Assembly (NCBI RefSeq): GCF_050908995.1
Contig: NC_135118.1
Span: 1-64,000, forward strand
Direction: 5' to 3'
Source: Andrena cerasifolii
Lineage: Eukaryota > Arthropoda > Insecta > Hymenoptera > Andrenidae
DNA: 64,000 nt
Positions 1 through 14,468 of the stretch are shown here, piece by piece. How positions within the stretch are numbered: position 1 is the first letter of the stretch; each line of letters opens with the position of its first letter. The notes beneath the pieces were generated by a model. The model saw only the letters and a list, made by a program, of their open reading frames with translations, was not told where the DNA came from and did no database searches. The translations under genes and the position numbers were made by a program.

Positions 1-522
1 ATATCGAAAAACTGATATTGAAAAACCGATATTGAAAAACCGATATTGAAAAACCGATATTGAAAAACCGATATTGAAAAACCGATATTGAAAAACCGAT
101 ATAGAAAAACCGATATTGAAAAACCGATATTGAAAAACCGATATTGAAAAACCTATATCGAAAAACTGATATTGCAAAACCGATATTGCAAAACCGATAT
201 TGAATCCGATATTAGAACCGATATTGAAAAACCGATATTGAAAAACCAATATCGAAAAACTGATATTGCAAAACCGATATTGAAAAACCGATATTGAATC
301 CGATATTAGAACCGATATTAGAACCGATATTGAAAAACCGATATTGAAAAACCGATATTGAAAAACCGATATTGAAAAACCGATATTGAAAAACCGATAT
401 CGAAAAACTGATATTGAAAAACCGATATTGAAAAACCGATATTGAAAAACTGATATTGAAAAACCGATATTGAAAAACTGATATTGTAAAACCGATATTG
501 AAAAACAAATATTGATTAACCG

Positions 523-1650
523 ATATTGAAAAACCGATATTGAAACCGATATTGCAAAACCGATATTGAAAAACCAATATTGAAAAACAAATATTGAAAA
601 ACTGATATCGAAAGACTGATATTGAAAAACCGATATTGAAAAACCGATATTGAAAAACACATATTGAAAAACAAATATTGAAAAACCTATATCGAAAAAC
701 TGATATTGCAAAACCGATATTGAATCCGATATTAGAACCGATATTGAAAAACCGATATTGAAAAACCGATATTCAAAAACCGATATTGAAAAACCTATAT
801 CGAAAAACTGATATTGCAAAGCCGATATTGAAAAACCGATATTGAGTCCGATATTAGAACCGATATTGAAAAACAATTATTGAAAAACTGATATCGAAAA
901 ACTGATATTGAAAAACCGATACTGAAAAACCGATATTGAAAAACACATATTGAAAAACAAATATTGAAAAACCTATATCGAAAAACTGATATTGCAAAGC
1001 CGATATAGAATCCGATATTAGAACCGATATTGAAAAACCGATATTGAAAAACCGATATTGAAAAACCTGTATCGAAAAACTGATATTGCAAAACCGATAT
1101 TGCAAAACCGATATTGAATCCGATATTAGAACCAATATTGAAAAACCGATATTGAAAAACCTATATCGAAAAACTGATATTGCAAAACCGATATTGTAAA
1201 ACCGATATTGAATCCGATATTAGAACCGATATTGAAAAACCGATATTGAATCCGATATTAGAACCGATATTGAAAAACCGATATTGAAAAACCTATATCG
1301 AAAAACTGATATTGAAAAACTGATTTCGAAAAACTGATATTGAAAAACCGATATTGAAATACCGATATTGAAAAACAAATATTGATAAACCGATATTGAA
1401 AAACCGATATTCAATCCGATATTAGAACCGATATTGAAAAACCGATATTGAATCCGATATTAGAACCGATATTGAAAAACCGATATTGAAAAATCGATAT
1501 TGAAAAACAAATATTGATAAACCGATATTGAAAAACCGATATTGAAACCGATATTGCAAAACTGATATTGAAAAACCAATATTGAAAAACAAATATTGAA
1601 AAACTGATATCGAAAAACTGATATTGAAAAACCGATATTGAAAAACCGAT
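523..1650 (+). repeat. Left-end module, first of three widely spaced copies
   Basis: This ~1.1-kb stretch matches 53,335-54,349 at a constant offset of 52,812 bp and 61,745-62,870 at 61,222 bp. Landmarks line up exactly: the rare unit ending TTGTAAAA (GTA at 1,196) recurs at 54,008 and 62,418. Shared rare variants include CCGATACTG near 919, CTGATTTCG near 1,321 and the AATCGATATTG unit near 1,492. Differences are scattered single bases, such as GAGTCC at 845 where the later copies have GATTCC. Confidence 0.85.
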
Positions 1651-3676
1651 ATTGAATCCGATATTAGAACCGATATAGAAAAAACGATATTGAATCCGAT
1701 ATTAGAACCGATATTGAAAAACCGATATTGAATCCGATATTAGAACCGATATTGAAAAACCGATATTGAAAAACCGATATTGAAAAACAAATATTGAAAC
1801 CGATATTGCAAAACCGATATTGAAAAACCAATATTGAAAAACAAATATTGAAAAACTGATATCGAAAAACTGATATTGAAAAACCGATATTGAAAACTAA
1901 ATATTGAAAAACCGATATTGAAAAACCTATATCGAAAAACTGATATTGCAAAACCGATATTGAAAAACCGATATTGATTCCGATATTAGAACCGATATTG
2001 AAAAACCGATATTGAAAAACAAATATTGAAAAACTGATATCGAAAAACTGATATTGAAAAACCGATATTGAAAAACCGATATTGAAAAACACATATTGAA
2101 AAACAAATATTGAAAAACCTATATCGAAAAACTGAAATTGCAAAACCGATATTGAATCCGATATTAGAACCGATATTGAAAAACCGATATTGAAAAACCG
2201 ATATTGAAAAACCGATATTGAAAAACCGATATTGAAAAACCTATATCGAAAAACTGATATTGCAAAACCGATATTGAAAAACCGATATTGATTCCGATAT
2301 TAGAACCGATATTGAAAAACAATTATTGAAAAACTGATATCGAAAAACTGATATTGAAAAACCGATATTGAAAAACCGATATTGAAAAACACATATTGAA
2401 AAACAAATATTGAAAAACCTATATCGAAAAACTGATATTGCAAAGCCGATATAGAATCCGATATTAGAACCGATATTGAAAAACCGATATTGAAAGCCGA
2501 TATTGAAAAACCGATATTGAAAAACCGATATTGAAAAACCGATATTGAAAAACCGATATTGAAAAACCGATATTGAAAAACCGATATTGAAAAACCTATA
2601 TCGAAAAACTGATATTGCAAAACCGATATTGCAAAACCGATATTGAATCCGATATTAGAACCGATATTGAAAAACCGATATTGAAAAACCAATATCGAAA
2701 AACTGATATTGCAAAACCAATATTGAAAAACCGATATTGAATCCGATATTAGAACCGATATTAGAACCGATATTGAAAAACCGATATTGAAAAACCGATA
2801 TTGAAAAACCGATATTGAAAAACCGATATTGAAAAACCGATATTGAAAAACAAATATTGATAAACCGATATTGAAACCGATATTGCAAAACCGATATTGA
2901 AAAACCAATATTGAAAAACAAATATTGAAAAACTGATAACGAAAAACTGATATTGAAAAACCGATATTGAAAAACCGATATTGAATCCGATATTAGAACC
3001 GATATTGAAAAACCGATATTGAATCCGATATTAGAACCGATATTGAAAAACCGATATTGAATCCGATATTAGAACCGATATTGAAAAACCGATATTGAAA
3101 AACCGATATTGAAAAACAAATATTGAAACCGATATTGCAAAACCGATATTGAAAAACCAATATTGAAAAACAAATATTGAAAAACTGATATCGAAAAACT
3201 GATATTGAAAAACCGATATTGAAAACTAAATATTGAAAAACCGATATTGAAAAACCTATATCGAAAAACTGATATTGCAAAACCGATATTGAAAAACCGA
3301 TATTGATTCCGATATTAGAACCGATATTGAAAAACCGATATTGAAAAACAAATATTGAAAAACTGATATCGAAAAACTGATATTGAAAAACCGATATTGA
3401 AAAACCGATATTGAAAAACACATATTGAAAAACAAATATTGAAAAACCTATATCGAAAAACTGAAATTGCAAAACCGATATTGAATCCGATATTAGAACC
3501 GATATTGAAAAACCGATATTGAAATACCGATATTGAAAAACCGATATTGAAAAACCGATATTGAAAAACCGATATTGAAAAACCTATATCGAAAAACTGA
3601 TATTGCAAAACCGATATTGAAAAACCGATATTGATTCCGATATTAGAACCGATATTGAAAAACAATTATTGAAAAA
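1500..3676 (+). repeat. Tandem pair of ~0.8-kb modules, 1,329 bp apart
   Basis: About 1,500-2,330 and 2,830-3,676 match with an offset of 1,329 bp; the rare unit CTGAAATTGC sits at 2,132 and 3,461. The offset is odd, although 12- and 14-bp units can only sum to even lengths. The 13-bp unit CCGATATTGAAAG near 2,491 explains this. The second copy has GATAAC where others have GATATC (near 2,939) and one fewer unit near its left edge. Confidence 0.8.
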
Positions 3677-4182
3677 CAAATATTGAAAAACTGATATCGA
3701 AAAACTGATATTGAAAAACCGATATTGAAAACTAAATATTGAAAAACCGATATTGAAAAACCTATATCGAAAAACTGATATTGCAAAACCGATATTGAAA
3801 AACCGATATTGATTCCGATATTAGAACCGATATTGAAAAACCGATATTGAAAAACAAATATTGAAAAACTGATATCGAAAAACTGATATTGAAAAACCGA
3901 TATTGAAAAACCGATATTGAAAAACACATATTGAAAAACAAATATTGAAAAACCTATATCGAAAAACTGAAATTGCAAAACCGATATTGAATCCGATATT
4001 AGAACCGATATTGAAAAACCGATATTGAAAAACCGATATTGAAAAACCGATATTGAAAAACCGATATTGAAAAACCTATATCGAAAAACTGATATTGCAA
4101 AACCGATATTGAAAAACCGATATTGATTCCGATATTAGAACCGATATTGAAAAACAATTATTGAAAAACTGATATCGAAAAA
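3171..4182 (+). repeat. 506-bp direct duplication
   Basis: The segment 3,171-3,676 is repeated at 3,677-4,182. The marker CTGAAATTGC recurs at 3,461 and 3,967, exactly 506 bp apart. At the join near 3,676 the unit CAATTATTG is followed by CAAATATTG instead of its usual CTGATATCG neighbour, which marks the crossover. Toward the right edge the second copy has five canonical units where the first has six, so the offset falls to 492, one 14-bp unit. Confidence 0.85.
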
Positions 4183-4280
4183 CTGATATTGAAAAACCGA
4201 TATTGAAAAACCGATATTGAAAAACACATATTGAAAAACAAATATTGAAAAACCTATATCGAAAAACTGATATTGCAAAG

Positions 4281-6308
4281 CCGATATAGAATCCGATATT
4301 AGAACCGATATTGAAAAACCGATATTGAAAAACCGATATTGAAAAACCGATATTGAAAAACCGATATAGAAAAACCGATATTGAAAAACCGATATTGAAA
4401 AACCGATATTGAAAAACGTATATCGAAAAACTGATATTGCAAAACCGATATTGCAAAACCGATATTGAATCCGATATTAGAACCGATATTGAAAAACCGA
4501 TATTGAAAAACCAATATCGAAAAACTGATATTGCAAAACCGATATTGAAAAACCGATATTGAATCCGATATTAGAACCGATATTAGAACCGATATTGAAA
4601 AACCGATATTGAAAAACCGATATTGAAAAACCGATATTGAAAAACCGATATTGAAAAACCGATATCGAAAGCTGATATTGAAAAACCGATATTGAAAAAC
4701 CGATATTGAAAAACTGATATTGAAAAACCGATATTGAAAAACTGATATTGAAAAACCGATATTGAAAAACCGATATTGAAAAACAAATATTGATAAACCG
4801 ATATTGAAAAACCGATATTGAAACCGATATTGCAAAACCGATATTGAAAAACCAATATTGAAAAACAAATATTGAAAAACTGATATCGAAAGACTGATAT
4901 TGAAAAACCGATATTGAAAAACCGATATTGAAAAACACATATTGAAAAACAAATATTGAAAAACCTATATCGAAAAACTGATATTGCAAAACCGATATTG
5001 AATCCGATATTAGAACCGATATTGAAAAACCGATATTGAAAAACCGATATTGAAAAACCGATATTGAAAAACCGATATTGAAAAACCGATATTGAAAAAC
5101 CTATATCGAAAAACTGATATTGCAAAACCGATATTGAAAAACCGATATTGATTCCGATATTAGAACCGATATTGAAAAACAATTATTGAAAAACTGATAT
5201 CGAAAAACTGATATTGAAAAACCGATATTGAAAAACCGATATTGAAAAACACATATTGAAAAACAAATATTGAAAAACCTATATCGAAAAACTGATATTG
5301 CAAAGCCGATATAGAATCCGATATTAGAACCGATATTGAAAAACCGATATTGAAAAACCGATATTGAAAAACCGATATTGAAAAACCGATATAGAAAAAC
5401 CGATATTGAAAAACCGATATTGAAAAACCGATATTGAAAAACCTATATCGAAAAACTGATATTGCAAAACCGATATTGCAAAACCGATATTGAATCCGAT
5501 ATTAGAACCGATATTGAAAAACCGATATTGAAAAACCAATATCGAAAAACTGATATTGCAAAACCGATATTGAAAAACCGATATTGAATCCGATATTAGA
5601 ACCGATATTAGAACCGATATTGAAAAACCGATATTGAAAAACCGATATTGAAAAACCGATATTGAAAAACCGATATTGAAAAACCGATATCGAAAAACTG
5701 ATATTGAAAAACCGATATTGAAAAACCGATATTGAAAAACTGATATTGAAAAACCGATATTGAAAAACTGATATTGAAAAACCGATATTGAAAAACCGAT
5801 ATTGAAAAACAAATATTGATAAACCGATATTGAAAAACCGATATTGAAACCGATATTGCAAAACCGATATTGAAAAACCAATATTGAAAAACAAATATTG
5901 AAAAACTGATATCGAAAGACTGATATTGAAAAACCGATATTGAAAAACCGATATTGAAAAACACATATTGAAAAACAAATATTGAAAAACCTATATCGAA
6001 AAACTGATATTGCAAAACCGATATTGAATCCGATATTAGAACCGATATTGAAAAACCGATATTGAAAAACCGATATTGAAAAACCGATATTGAAAAACCT
6101 ATATCGAAAAACTGATATTGCAAAGCCGATATTGAAAAACCGATATTGATTCCGATATTAGAACCGATATTGAAAAACAATTATTGAAAAACTGATATCG
6201 AAAAACTGATATTGAAAAACCGATACTGAAAAACCGATATTGAAAAACACATATTGAAAAACAAATATTGAAAAACCTATATCGAAAAACTGATATTGCA
6301 AAGCCGAT
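4281..6308 (+). repeat. Two tandem copies of a ~1,025-bp HOR
   Basis: Copies lie at 4,281-5,305 and 5,306-6,308. Offsets read from markers are 1,025 bp (GCCGATATAG unit, CGTATATCG versus CCTATATCG at 4,417/5,442, CCAATATCG at 4,511/5,536). The offset becomes 1,026 after a 1-bp loss in the first copy (CGAAAGCTG near 4,668), then 998 where the second copy has four canonical units instead of six. The second copy is itself the start of the segment recopied at 18,548 and 27,078. Confidence 0.85.
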
Positions 6309-6414
6309 ATTGAAAAACTGATATTGAAAAACCGATATTGAAAAACCGATATTGAAAAACAAATATTGATAAACCGATATTGAAAAACCGATATTGAAAC
6401 CGATATTGCAAAAC

Positions 6415-9400
6415 CGATATTGAAAAACCAATATTGAAAAACAAATATTGAAAAACTGATATCGAAAGACTGATATTGAAAAACCGATATTGAAAACTAA
6501 ATATTGAAAAACCGATATTGAAAAACCTATATCGAAAAACTGATATTGCAAAGCCGATATAGAATCCGATATTAGAACCGATATTGAAAAACCGATATTG
6601 AAAAACCGATATTGAAAAACCGATATTGAAAAACTGATATTGAAAAACCGATATTGAAAAACCGATATTGAAAAACAAATATTGATAAACCGATATTGAA
6701 AAACCGATATTGAAACCGATATTGCAAAACTGATATTGAAAAACCAATATTGAAAAACAAATATTGAAAAACTGATATCGAAAAACTGATATTGAAAAAC
6801 CGATATTGAAAAACCGATATTGAATCCGATATTAGAACCGATATTGAAAAACCGATATTGAATCCGATATTAGAACCGATATTGAAAAACCGATATTGAA
6901 TCCGATATTAGAACCGATATTGAAAAACCGATATTGAAAAACCGATATTGAAAAACAAATATTGAAACCGATATTGCAAAACCGATATTGAAAAACCAAT
7001 ATTGAAAAACAAATATTGAAAAACTGATATCGAAAAACTGATATTGAAAAACCGATATTGAAAACTAAATATTGAAAAACCGATATTGAAAAACCTATAT
7101 CGAAAAACTGATATTGCAAAACCGATATTGAAAAACCGATATTGATTCCGATATTAGAACCGATATTGAAAAACCGATATTGAAAAACAAATATTGAAAA
7201 ACTGATATCGAAAAACTGATATTGAAAAACCGATATTGAAAAACCGATATTGAAAAACACATATTGAAAAACAAATATTGAAAAACCTATATCGAAAAAC
7301 TGAAATTGCAAAACCGATATTGAATCCGATATTAGAACCGATATTGAAAAACCGATATTGAAAAACCGATATTGAAAAACCGATATTGAAAAACCGATAA
7401 TGAAAAACCTATATCGAAAAACTGATATTGCAAAACCGATATTGAAAAACCGATATTGATTCCGATATTAGAACCGATATTGAAAAACAATTATTGAAAA
7501 ACTGATATCGAAAAACTGATATTGAAAAACCGATATTGAAAAACCGATATTGAAAAACACATATTGAAAAACAAATATTGAAAAACCTATATCGAAAAAC
7601 TGATATTGCAAAGCCGATATAGAATCCGATATTAGAACCGATATTGAAAAACCGATATTGAAAAACCGATATTGAAAAACCGATATTGAAAAACCGATAT
7701 CGAAAAACTGATATTGAAAAACCGATATTGAAAAACCGATTTTGAAAAACTGATATTGAAAAACCGATATTGAAAAACTGATATTGAAAAACCGATATTG
7801 AAAAACCGATATTGAAAAACAAATATTGATAAACCGATATTGAAAAACCGATATTGAAACCGATATTGCAAAACCGATATTGAAAAACCAATATTGAAAA
7901 ACAAATATTGAAAAACTGATATCGAAAGACTGATATTGAAAAACCGATATTGAAAACTAAATATTGAAAATCTGATATTGAATCCGATATTAGAACCGAT
8001 ATTGAAAAACCGATACTGAAAAACCTATATCGAAAAACTGATATTGAAAAACTGATTTCGAAAAACTGATATTGAAAAACCGATATTGAAAAACCGATAT
8101 TGAAAAACAAATATTGATAAACCGATATTGAAAAACCGATATTGAATCCGATATTAGAAACGATATTCAAAAACCGATATTGATCCGATATTAGAACCGA
8201 TATTGAAAAACTTATATCGAAAAACTGATATTGAAAAACCGATATTGAAAAACCGATATTGAAAAACAAATATTGATAAACCGATATTGAAAATCCGATA
8301 TTGAAACCGATATTGAAAAACCGATATTGAAAAACCGATATTGAAAAACAAATATTGATAAACCGATATTGAAAATCCGATATTGAAACCGATATTGAAA
8401 AACCGATATTGAAAAACACATATTGAAAAACAAATATTGAAAAACCTATATCCAAAAACTGATATTGCAAAACCGATATTGAAAAAGACATATTGAAAAA
8501 CAAATATTGAAAAACCTATATCGAAAAACTGATATTGCAAAACCGATATTGAATCCGATATTAGAACCGATATTGAAAAACCGATATTGAAAAACCTATA
8601 TCGAAAATCTGATATTGCAAAACCGATATTGAATCCGATATTAGAACCGATATTGAAAAACAAATATTGAAAAACCGATATTAGAACCGATATTGAAAAA
8701 CCGATATTGAAAAACATATATCGAAAAATTGATATTGCAAAACCGATATTGAAAAACCGATATTGAATCCGATATTAGAACTGATATTGAAAAACCGATA
8801 TTGAAAAACCTATATCGAAAAACTGATATTGCAAAACCGATATTGAAAAACCGATATTGAACCCGATATTAGAACCGATATTGAAAAACCGATATTGAAA
8901 AACCTATATCGAAAAACTGATATTGCAAAACCGATATTGAAAAACCGATATTGAATCCGATATTAGAACCGATATTGAAAAACCGATATTGAAAAACCGC
9001 TATTGAAAAACCTATATCGAAAAACTGATATTGCAAAACCGATTTTGAAAAACCGATATTGAATCCGATATTAGAACCGATATTGAAAAACAGATATTGA
9101 ATCCGATATTAGAACCGATATTCAAAAACCGATATTGAAAACCAAATATCGAAAAACTGATATTGAAAAACCGATATTGAAAAACCTATATCGAAAAACT
9201 GATATTGCAAAACCGATATTGAAATACCGATATTGAATCCGATATTAGAACCGATATTGAAAAACCGATATTGAAAAACCAATATCGAAAAACTGATATT
9301 GCAAAACCGATATTGAAAAACCGATATTGAATCCGATATTAGAACCGATATTAGAACCGATATTGAAAAACCGATATTGAAAAACCGATATTGAAAAACC

Positions 9401-10463
9401 GATATTGAAAAACCGATATTGAAAAACAAATATTGATAAACCGATATTGAAAAACCGATATTGAAACCGATATTGCAAAACCGATATTGAAAAACCAATA
9501 TTGAAAAACAAATATTGAAAAACTGATATCGAAAGACTGATATTGAAAAACCGATATTGAAAACTAAATATTGAAAATCTGATATTGAATCCGATATTAG
9601 AACCGATATTGAAAAACCGATACTGAAAAACCTATATCGAAAAACTGATATTGAAAAACTGATTTCGAAAAACTGATATTGAAAAACCGATATTGAAAAA
9701 CCGATATTGAAAAACCGATATTGAAAAACCGATATTGAAAAACCTATATCGAAAAACTGATATTGCAAAACCGATATTGCAAAACCGATATTGAATCCGA
9801 TATTAGAACCGATATTGAAAAACCGATATTGAAAAACCAATATCGAAAAACTGATATTGCAAAACCGATATTGAAAAACCGATATTGATTCCGATATTAG
9901 AACCGATATTGAAAAACAATTATTGAAAAACTGATATCGAAAAACTGATATTGAAAAACCGATATTGAAAAACCGATATTGAAAAACACATATTGAAAAA
10001 CAAATATTGAAAAACCTATATCGAAAAACTGATATTGCAAAGCCGATATAGAATCCGATATTAGAACCGATATTGAAAAACCGATATTGAAAAACCGATA
10101 TTGAAAAACCGATATTGAAAAACCGATATAGAAAAACCGATATTGAAAAACCGATTTTGAAAAACCGATATTGAAAAACCTATATCGAAAAACTGATATT
10201 GCAAAACCGATATTGCAAAACCGATATTGAATCCGATATTAGAACCGATATTGAAAAACCGATATTGAAAAACCAATATCGAAAAACTGATATTGCAAAA
10301 CCGATATTGAAAAACCGATATTGAATCCGATATTAGAACCGATATTAGAACCGATATTGAAAAACCGATATTGAAAAACCGATATTGAAAAACCGATATT
10401 GAAAAACCGATATTGAAAAACCGATATCGAAAAACTGATATTGAAAAACCGATATTGAAAAAC
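6415..10463 (+). repeat. ~4.0-kb HOR, copy 1
   Basis: First of three consecutive copies. It aligns to copy 2 with an offset of 4,049 bp, then 4,035 after copy 2 loses one 14-bp unit near 11,281, then 4,007 after copy 2 loses two units near 13,392. Matching continues to about 9,885. Diagnostic units in order: three 38-bp blocks at 6,822; CTGAAATTGC at 7,300; GCCGATATAG at 7,614; GATACTG and CTGATTTCG near 8,012-8,050; an 11-bp unit creating GATC at 8,182; CTTATATCG near 8,211; TATATCC near 8,450; AAAGACATATTG near 8,485; CCGCTATTG near 8,998; a second GATACTG at 9,618. Confidence 0.85.
6822..7335 (+). repeat. Recurring ~0.5-kb module headed by three 38-bp repeats
   Basis: It begins with three 38-bp blocks (one 14-bp unit plus the 12-bp pair GAAT/TTAGAA), with GAATCC at 6,822, 6,860 and 6,898, and ends at the CTGAAATTGC unit. 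Modules with the same variant order start near 1,650, 2,980, 6,822, 10,871, 14,876, 24,073, 28,820, 33,001, 44,080, 51,310 and 59,270. A truncated copy lies at 3,677. A head-only copy at 48,188 switches to another module near 48,318. It is the most widely dispersed module in the window. Confidence 0.8.
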
Positions 10464-13400
10464 CGATATTGAAAAACCAATATTGAAAAACAAATATTGA
10501 AAAACTGATATCGAAAGACTGATATTGAAAAACCGATATTGAAAACTAAATATTGAAAAACCGATATTGAAAAACCTATATCGAAAAACTGATATTGCAA
10601 AGCCGATATAGAATCCGATATTAGAACCGATATTGAAAAACCGATATTGAAAAACCGATATTGAAAAACCGATATTGAAAAACTGATATTGAAAAACCGA
10701 TATTGAAAAACCGATATTGAAAAACAAATATTGATAAACCGATATTGAAAAACCGATATTGAAACCGATATTGCAAAACTGATATTGAAAAACCAATATT
10801 GAAAAACAAATATTGAAAAACTGATATCGAAAAACTGATATTGAAAAACCGATATTGAAAAACCGATATTGAATCCGATATTAGAACCGATATTGAAAAA
10901 CCGATATTGAATCCGATATTAGAACCGATATTGAAAAACCGATATTGAATCCGATATTAGAACCGATATTGAAAAACCGATATTGAAAAACCGATATTGA
11001 AAAACAAATATTGAAACCGATATTGCAAAACCGATATTGAGAAACCAATATTGAAAAACAAATATTGAAAAACTGATATCGAAAAACTGATATTGAAAAA
11101 CCGATATTGAAAACTAAATATTGAAAAACCGATATTGAAAAACCTATATCGAAAAACTGATATTGCAAAACCGATATTGAAAAACCGATATTGATTCCGA
11201 TATTAGAACCGATATTGAAAAACCGATATTGAAAAACAAATATTGAAAAACTGATATCGAAAAACTGATATTGAAAAACCGATATTGAAAAACACATATT
11301 GAAAAACAAATATTGAAAAACCTATATCGAAAAACTGAAATTGCAAAACCGATATTGAATCCGATATTAGAACCGATATTGAAAAACCGATATTGAAAAA
11401 CCGATATTGAAAAACCGATATTGAAAAACCGATAATGAAAAACCTATATCGAAAAACTGATATTGCAAAACCGATATTGAAAAACCGATATTGATTCCGA
11501 TATTAGAACCGATATTGAAAAACAATTATTGAAAAACTGATATCGAAAAACTGATATTGAAAAACCGATATTGAAAAACCGATATTGAAAAACACATATT
11601 GAAAAACAAATATTGAAAAACCTATATCGAAAAACTGATATTGCAAAGCCGATATAGAATCCGATATTAGAACCGATATTGAAAAACCGATATTGAAAAA
11701 CCGATATTGAAAAACCGATATTGAAAAACCGATATCGAAAAACTGATATTGAAAAACCGATATTGAAAAACCGATTTTGAAAAACTGATATTGAAAAACC
11801 GATATTGAAAAACTGATATTGAAAAACCGATATTGAAAAACCGATATTGAAAAACAAATATTGATAAACCGATATTGAAAAACCGATATTGAAACCGATA
11901 TTGCAAAACCGATATTGAAAAACCAATATTGAAAAACAAATATTGAAAAACTGATATCGAAAGACTGATATTGAAAAACCGATATTGAAAACTAAATATT
12001 GAAAATCTGATATTGAATCCGATATTAGAACCGATATTGAAAAACCGATACTGAAAAACCTATATCGAAAAACTGATATTGAAAAACTGATTTCGAAAAA
12101 CTGATATTGAAAAACCGATATTGAAAAACCGATATTGAAAAACAAATATTGATAAACCGATATTGAAAAACCGATATTGAATCCGATATTAGAAACGATA
12201 TTCAAAAACCGATATTGATCCGATATTAGAACCGATATTGAAAAACTTATATCGAAAAACTGATATTGAAAAACCGATATTGAAAAACCGATATTGAAAA
12301 ACAAATATTGATAAACCGATATTGAAAATCCGATATTGAAACCGATATTGAAAAACCGATATTGAAAAACCGATATTGAAAAACAAATATTGATAAACCG
12401 ATATTGAAAATCCGATATTGAAACCGATATTGAAAAACCGATATTGAAAAACACATATTGAAAAACAAATATTGAAAAACCTATATCCAAAAACTGATAT
12501 TGCAAAACCGATATTGAAAAAGACATATTGAAAAACAAATATTGAAAAACCTATATCGAAAAACTGATATTGCAAAACCGATATTGAATCCGATATTAGA
12601 ACCGATATTGAAAAACCGATATTGAAAAACCTATATCGAAAATCTGATATTGCAAAACCGATATTGAATCCGATATTAGAACCGATATTGAAAAACAAAT
12701 ATTGAAAAACCGATATTAGAACCGATATTGAAAAACCGATATTGAAAAACATATATCGAAAAATTGATATTGCAAAACCGATATTGAAAAACCGATATTG
12801 AATCCGATATTAGAACTGATATTGAAAAACCGATATTGAAAAACCTATATCGAAAAACTGATATTGCAAAACCGATATTGAAAAACCGATATTGAACCCG
12901 ATATTAGAACCGATATTGAAAAACCGATATTGAAAAACCTATATCGAAAAACTGATATTGCAAAACCGATATTGAAAAACCGATATTGAATCCGATATTA
13001 GAACCGATATTGAAAAACCGATATTGAAAAACCGCTATTGAAAAACCTATATCGAAAAACTGATATTGCAAAACCGATTTTGAAAAACCGATATTGAATC
13101 CGATATTAGAACCGATATTGAAAAACAGATATTGAATCCGATATTAGAACCGATATTCAAAAACCGATATTGAAAACCAAATATCGAAAAACTGATATTG
13201 AAAAACCGATATTGAAAAACCTATATCGAAAAACTGATATTGCAAAACCGATATTGAAATACCGATATTGAATCCGATATTAGAACCGATATTGAAAAAC
13301 CGATATTGAAAAACCAATATCGAAAAACTGATATTGCAAAACCGATATTGAAAAACCGATATTGAATCCGATATTAGAACCGATATTAGAACCGATATTG

Positions 13401-14468
13401 AAAAACCGATATTGAAAAACCGATATTGAAAAACAAATATTGATAAACCGATATTGAAAAACCGATATTGAAACCGATATTGCAAAACCGATATTGAAAA
13501 ACCAATATTGAAAAACAAATATTGAAAAACTGATATCGAAAGACTGATATTGAAAAACCGATATTGAAAACTAAATATTGAAAATCTGATATTGAATCCG
13601 ATATTAGAACCGATATTGAAAAACCGATACTGAAAAACCTATATCGAAAAACTGATATTGAAAAACTGATTTCGAAAAACTGATATTGAAAAACCGATAT
13701 TGAAAAACCGATATTGAAAAACCGATATTGAAAAACCGATATTGAAAAACCTATATCGAAAAACTGATATTGCAAAACCGATATTGCAAAACCGATATTG
13801 AATCCGATATTAGAACCGATATTGAAAAACCGATATTGAAAAACCAATATCGAAAAACTGATATTGCAAAACCGATATTGAAAAACCGATATTGAATCCG
13901 ATATTAGAACCGATATTAGAACCGATATTGAAAAACCGATATTGAAAAACCGATATTGAAAAACCGATATTGAAAAACCGATATTGAAAAACACATATTG
14001 AAAAACAAATATTGAAAAACCTATATCGAAAAACTGATATTGCAAAGCCGATATAGAATCCGATATTAGAACCGATATTGAAAAACCGATATTGAAAAAC
14101 CGATATTGAAAAACCGATATTGAAAAACCGATATAGAAAAACCGATATTGAAAAACCGATTTTGAAAAACCGATATTGAAAAACCTATATCGAAAAACTG
14201 ATATTGCAAAACCGATATTGCAAAACCGATATTGAATCCGATATTAGAACCGATATTGAAAAACCGATATTGAAAAACCAATATCGAAAAACTGATATTG
14301 CAAAACCGATATTGAAAAACCGATATTGAATCCGATATTAGAACCGATATTAGAACCGATATTGAAAAACCGATATTGAAAAACCGATATTGAAAAACCG
14401 ATATTGAAAAACCGATATTGAAAAACCGATATCGAAAAACTGATATTGAAAAACCGATATTGAAAAAC
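10464..14468 (+). repeat. ~4.0-kb HOR, copy 2
   Basis: This copy aligns to copy 3 at a constant offset of 4,005 bp from about 9,950 through at least 13,390, with the same rare units: GATC at 12,217, GATTTTG, GATACTG, CCGCTATTG and AAAGACATATTG. Against copy 1 it lacks one canonical unit near 11,281 and two near 13,392. After 13,892 it departs from copy 1: the GATTCC and CAATTATTG string of 9,890-9,945 is replaced by a double TTAGAA and five canonical units. Copy 3 carries the copy 1 form here. Confidence 0.85.

Noticed and set aside
7409..8503. Long minus-strand open frames (up to 364 codons), repeated at 11,444, 15,449, 20,066 and 29,407, and 357 codons at 56,822
   Set aside because: The repeat's minus strand lacks stops in all frames, so such lengths are expected. 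Several are read only from a TTG start (for example 575-577). Overlapping open frames of similar length exist in the other frames and all give the same cyclic peptide. Ends coincide with variant units that happen to carry TAA or TAG.
8703..8725. TATA-like CATATATCG as a promoter
   Set aside because: It is a point variant of a repeat unit recurring in most HOR copies, with no gene or other promoter signal beside it.
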